DNA of 33,779 bases from a virus. Positions within the stretch are counted from its first letter, which is position 1. Every line of letters begins with the position of its first letter. Of this stretch, positions 30,585 through 33,779 are shown in pieces. The notes beneath the pieces are model-generated. The model saw nothing but the letters and a program-made list of their open reading frames with translations. It was not told the DNA's origin and made no database searches. Made by a program: the position numbers and the translations under genes. The stretch lies in the IMG/VR virus record IMGVR_UViG_3300009169_000817, positions 1 through 33,779 of that record. One strand, given 5' to 3'.

Positions 30585-32586
30585 GTATAAAAAAAATAAT
30601 CAGATATCAATGCCATTGGGTATAGAACCTACTTCATACCATTTCGCTGACCATAGAAGAAGTAAAATTGTTCCCGAAGGCGAAGAGGTTCTAGTCAATA
30701 ATAGACCGTATGTTAATTGGGGAAAGAAAAACGACTATCCATTATTCATCAATAAGCTATATGAAGATTCCCCATCGCAGACTGGAATCATCAATGGCAA
30801 GACTTACTATATGACTGCGGGTGGTTATACCGTAACAACTACAATAATCGACGAACAAATGAAACAACTCGTTGCGTTATTTGAAAAGAACGAAGCGACT
30901 GATTATAATTTGCAAGATGTCTTGAATGCGGTCACTTTAGATTATGAATTATATAATGGTTTTGCAATTCGTGGCAAGTGGAATATGGATGGAACAAGAC
31001 CAGCATTCATTGAGCATATTGGATTTGATGATATAAGAACGAACGAATATCACGACAGATTTTTTTATTCAGATGATTGGGCAGAATCTAATCAAACATT
31101 TGAAAAAACTGGATTCAGAGAAATTCCTTCCGTTGATTTCAATAATAAAAAAGGTGAGTTCATTATCTATTATACTGGAGCGTCAAAGAAGGTGCGTAAG
31201 GGCGGTAAAAGAACTTACCCATCTATTCCATATGCTGGTTGTATTAAGTCGTTATTGTCGCAGATTGGTATGCAATCTTACCATTATTACGAGATTCAGA
31301 ATGGATTCAAGTCTGGAACAATTATCAACTTACCATCATCGAAACCGAAGACACAAAACGACCAGGCATTAATTGCTGATAGAATAAAGTCAGGAGCGGT
31401 AAACGAAGAAGAAGCGGGTGGTGTTGTTGTTTTATTCTCAGAAGGAGCAACCGAACCACCAACCATTTTAAGCTTGTCAGGAAATGATTTAGATAAACGA
31501 TACCTTCAAACTGAAGTAAGCGTTGCCAATACTATTTTGCAATGTCACTCCATTACAACTCCAAGTTTATTTGGTATGGCAGTCCCTGGTCAATTAGGAA
31601 ATTCGACTGAGTTGGAAAATGGATTTAATATATTCAAAAATACTTACGTTAAATCAAGACAGAAAGCAATCAACGATGTGTTCGATTATATAATGAATAA
31701 TCTTTATCAAATCAAAGGCGAGTTTAAATTGAATTTACCACCTGACTTGTTTACATCCGTTGAAGTTGAAGACACGAACAATGCGGTTTCACTTGCAATC
31801 AATTCAATGTCTCCATTGGTGGCGAATAAATTACTTGATAATTTAACGGTGAATGAGATTAGAGCATTAGGTAAGTTGCCAAGAATTGAAGGTGGTGATG
31901 CGATATCGAGCAATCCTATTCCATCAACTGCACCAGTTGAGACAATGGCTGCACAAGACCCAATTTTGAAAGCATTATTGAAATGTGGAAGAAAGCGTGA
32001 AGGATTTATTTTTAAAAGTTCATCACCAGTTCCACACGAAGTAGATAATGATTGGTTCGATTCAAGTGAGAAGGAATTGCTCGAAGCTGCACATAGTGAA
32101 AAACATTTCTTCGCAACCATATTGACCGAATTCCAAAAGAATGTTTTGGCTTTAGTCAATGATGGTCAAGATGTGAAATCGGTTGCGACTGCATTGGATA
32201 AATCAGTCGGTCAAGTGATGGACGCATACAATGAATTATCAGAAAAAGGATTGATAAAAAAAAACGGTGAACTAACTTCGATAGGAAAAAAGTATTTGGA
32301 TTCCGTTGAAGTGGATGCAAACAAATTTGAGATTCGTTACTCGTATCAACTCCGTTCCGATGCTCCGAAACTTTCAAAGAATGGCATCGGTGAAAGCCGA
32401 CCATTTTGCAGACAATTAATGTCAGCTAAGCGAATGTATACTCGTGATGAAATAAACACAATCAGCGTTGCCGTTGACCGAAATGTGTGGGCATATCGTG
32501 GAGGATGGTATAACAATCCAGTAACGAAACAAAATACTCCATATTGTAGGCATCAATGGGTTCAATCGGTAGTAATAAAAAAATAA
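30574..32586 (+). CDS. Portal protein fused to winged-helix and MuF-like C-terminal domains
   Basis: A 670-residue protein. The first 480 residues are portal-like: YVNWGKKNDYPLFINKLYED, SPSQTGIINGKTYYMTAGG, IIDEQMKQLVALFEKNEAT, later SITTPSLFGMAVPGQLGNST. Residues about 525-585 look like a winged helix (LDKSVGQVMDAYNELSEKGL, then IKKNGELTSIGKKYLD). Residues about 590-665 (SRPFCRQLMSAKRMYTRDEI, then VWAYRGGWYNNP and TPYCRHQWVQ) resemble the C-terminal region of MuF-type minor head proteins. The portal forms the ring through which DNA enters; the fused part might replace a separate MuF gene. An internal ATG at 30610 is an alternative start. Confidence 0.75.
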   Translation: MKDKYKKNNQISMPLGIEPTSYHFADHRRSKIVPEGEEVLVNNRPYVNWGKKNDYPLFINKLYEDSPSQTGIINGKTYYMTAGGYTVTTTIIDEQMKQLVALFEKNEATDYNLQDVLNAVTLDYELYNGFAIRGKWNMDGTRPAFIEHIGFDDIRTNEYHDRFFYSDDWAESNQTFEKTGFREIPSVDFNNKKGEFIIYYTGASKKVRKGGKRTYPSIPYAGCIKSLLSQIGMQSYHYYEIQNGFKSGTIINLPSSKPKTQNDQALIADRIKSGAVNEEEAGGVVVLFSEGATEPPTILSLSGNDLDKRYLQTEVSVANTILQCHSITTPSLFGMAVPGQLGNSTELENGFNIFKNTYVKSRQKAINDVFDYIMNNLYQIKGEFKLNLPPDLFTSVEVEDTNNAVSLAINSMSPLVANKLLDNLTVNEIRALGKLPRIEGGDAISSNPIPSTAPVETMAAQDPILKALLKCGRKREGFIFKSSSPVPHEVDNDWFDSSEKELLEAAHSEKHFFATILTEFQKNVLALVNDGQDVKSVATALDKSVGQVMDAYNELSEKGLIKKNGELTSIGKKYLDSVEVDANKFEIRYSYQLRSDAPKLSKNGIGESRPFCRQLMSAKRMYTRDEINTISVAVDRNVWAYRGGWYNNPVTKQNTPYCRHQWVQSVVIKK

Positions 32587-32589
32587 AGT

Positions 32590-33171
32590 ATGGAAAGAAT
32601 TCAATTAATATCCGCAGACAAATTAAAAGACATTAGTTTCATCCATAAAAATATGGATGAGAAAGATGTCTCTGAAATAATTTGGAGGTGTCAGGAAGTT
32701 TCTATTCAACCAATATTGGGAACTGCGTTGTATAAAAAATTACAATCTGACATTGATGACTTGATAACAAATGGCACTCCGATTCCAGCAAACTATAAAA
32801 TACTTCTTGAAGATTATGTCTGGTCTTGCTTAGTTGCTTATTGCGAGATGCGAGGAACAACCAATCTAAATTGGAAGATGCGTGAACAAGCAGTCGGAAC
32901 AAACTCCGACCAGTTCGTTCGTGCGGGTTCGAAGCAAGAAACGAAAGACTTGCAAGATACCTTTCAAAATGATGCAACGCATTATCGAAATTTATTAATA
33001 AGTTACATTCGTGCAAATCTTGATTTCTTTGCAGAATATCTTGACCGAACAAATGGAAATATATTTCCCGAAGAACGAAATTCATCCGTTGATGATTCAA
33101 TAATGTTTTTGAATATTCCTTTTTGCGGATGTGACCCAGGTGAACGTGGTTATAAAATCGGAGACAGATGA
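32590..33171 (+). CDS. Head-tail connector (DUF6712-like)
   Basis: A 193-residue protein. The pattern EIIWRCQEVSIQPILGTALY, then LLEDYVWSCLVAYCEMRGTT and KMREQAVGTNSDQFVRA is that of DUF6712/gp6-type head-tail adaptors in Bacteroidota phages. It is mainly helical with a polar loop and a Cys/Gly-rich end (FCGCDPGERGYKIGD). It follows the portal gene by 3 bases, the usual place for an adaptor, and overlaps the next small gene by 4. It would bridge portal and tail. Confidence 0.78.
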   Translation: MERIQLISADKLKDISFIHKNMDEKDVSEIIWRCQEVSIQPILGTALYKKLQSDIDDLITNGTPIPANYKILLEDYVWSCLVAYCEMRGTTNLNWKMREQAVGTNSDQFVRAGSKQETKDLQDTFQNDATHYRNLLISYIRANLDFFAEYLDRTNGNIFPEERNSSVDDSIMFLNIPFCGCDPGERGYKIGDR

Positions 33172-33287
33172 TAAGTGCAAAACTACTTGAAAAAAACTAC
33201 CCGAAAGTTGAAGCATACTTGAAGCAACAAAAGGAAGAAGAAAAAAGATTGAGGCAAAAACAACAAGCTGAAAAGAAAAGAAAATGA
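33168..33287 (+). CDS. Small basic coiled-coil protein, 39 residues
   Basis: An ATGA overlap with the connector stop opens a 39-residue frame rich in Lys, Glu and Gln (YLKQQKEEEKRLRQKQQAEK). It would be a single charged helix. It ends on another ATGA overlap with the next gene. Coupling at both ends supports translation; function is unknown. Confidence 0.5.
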   Translation: MISAKLLEKNYPKVEAYLKQQKEEEKRLRQKQQAEKKRK

Positions 33288-33779
33288 TTAAGACCTTAAA
33301 CCAATTAAAACAAGAGTTGCAGATTTTTGCAGATGCACATTTGCAAATAAATGAATTCTATTTTGGAAATTTTAATCAGATTTATAACGAGAAAATAATT
33401 CGACATACTTTTTTAATTGCCGATACTTTAAACATTGCAGCAAACAGAGTGCGTGGTGGTGGCTCTTATACCGATATCACGTTTATCATCTCAGCTTGCG
33501 ACCAAGTATTCCCCGACCAATCGAATTGGATGGATGTCAAGAGCGATATGTTTCAAGTCATAATGGATTGCCGAAACATTTTTGAGTCTCCAAGATGGAA
33601 AGCATTTTCTTCCGTTCAAGGCTCACCAACGGTGACGTACTTCGAGCAGAAAGGAAGCGACCGAGTGAATGGATGGGTGATGAATGTCACTCTGAGAATT
33701 CCTGACTTGCGAGACCTTTGTGCGATTCCCTTAGTAGATTATGATTTGGATAGTCAATTAGAATCATTGTGTGCTGGTG
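33284..33779 (+). CDS. Neck/tail-completion-like protein, 3' truncated by window end
   Basis: The first 165 codons are visible, with no stop before the edge. The helical N-terminus (LNQLKQELQIFADAHLQINE) is followed by beta segments (TFLIADTLNIAANRVRGGGS, YTDITFIISACDQVFPDQSN) and VMNVTLRIPDLRDLCAIPLV, a pattern common to proteins just after the connector in Bacteroidota phages; some of these carry C-terminal extensions. It could continue into the adhesin-like frame at the left edge if the genome is circular. The direct join is out of frame, so unseen bases would be needed. Confidence 0.7.
   Translation, partial: MIKTLNQLKQELQIFADAHLQINEFYFGNFNQIYNEKIIRHTFLIADTLNIAANRVRGGGSYTDITFIISACDQVFPDQSNWMDVKSDMFQVIMDCRNIFESPRWKAFSSVQGSPTVTYFEQKGSDRVNGWVMNVTLRIPDLRDLCAIPLVDYDLDSQLESLCAG

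Noticed and set aside
1-33779. CRISPR arrays, tRNA genes, insertion sequences or an integrase
   Set aside because: No regularly spaced repeats, cloverleaf-like segments with a conserved T-loop, transposase or recombinase motifs were noticed on reading either strand. A dedicated tRNA search could not be run.

Overview
The window is almost certainly a tailed, siphovirus-like phage (or prophage-derived) genome infecting a member of the Bacteroidota. The host assignment rests on four things: a promoter of the Bacteroidota type (TTG, 18 bases, TATCTTTG) at 5154-5182; A-rich leaders instead of Shine-Dalgarno sites in front of most genes; an AT-rich composition; and protein families typical of such phages, including a BT4734-like primase fused to an SF3 helicase and the structural protein set. 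All genes I can support lie on the + strand, packed head to tail, mostly with 4-base ATGA overlaps. There is no integrase, excisionase or partition gene, so nothing visible argues for lysogeny. Both window edges cut through coding sequence.

Layout. 1-3303: adhesion and tail-fibre genes (a DUF1566/Lcl-type lectin-like protein and a 592-residue fibre with duplicated domains). 3305-5036: lysis cassette (BhlA-like membrane/coiled-coil protein, CHAP endolysin, two-helix holin, and a nested spanin-like pair), closed by a terminator at 5081. 5140-8223: early operon driven by a promoter carrying a perfect inverted repeat, with small unknown proteins, an HTH protein and a YqaJ-type recombination exonuclease, closed by a terminator at 8245. 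8224-8620: a 397-base non-coding region with an iterated 11-12-mer, inverted and tandem repeats, an AT-rich tract and a long nested hairpin; it is the best candidate for a replication origin or control region. 8621-14038: replication and regulation (primase-helicase, VRR-NUC nuclease, beta-class DNA methyltransferase, XRE regulator, sigma-like factor). 14035-15700: small and large terminase. 15724-19570: a sugar/methyl decoration cassette (two methyltransferases, two glycosyltransferases and two small proteins). 19567-27222: tail module with a probable -1 frameshifted assembly chaperone and a tape measure protein. 27236-30052: prohead protease, scaffold, major capsid and candidate tail tube, closed by a terminator at 30077. 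30122-33779: portal fused to extra domains, head-tail connector, and a cut-off tail-completion-like gene.

How it fits together. The early operon and primase region would handle recombination and replication; the sigma-like factor just before terminase is positioned to steer late transcription; packaging, decoration, tail, head and lysis genes follow in one direction. The most notable points are the decoration cassette, whose genes are chained by 4-base overlaps directly into the tail chaperone gene; the T9 slippery site with an open -1 frame of 82 codons after it; the repeat-rich region before the primase; the portal/winged-helix/MuF-like fusion; and the unusual gene order, with the tail module between terminase and capsid and the portal after the capsid.
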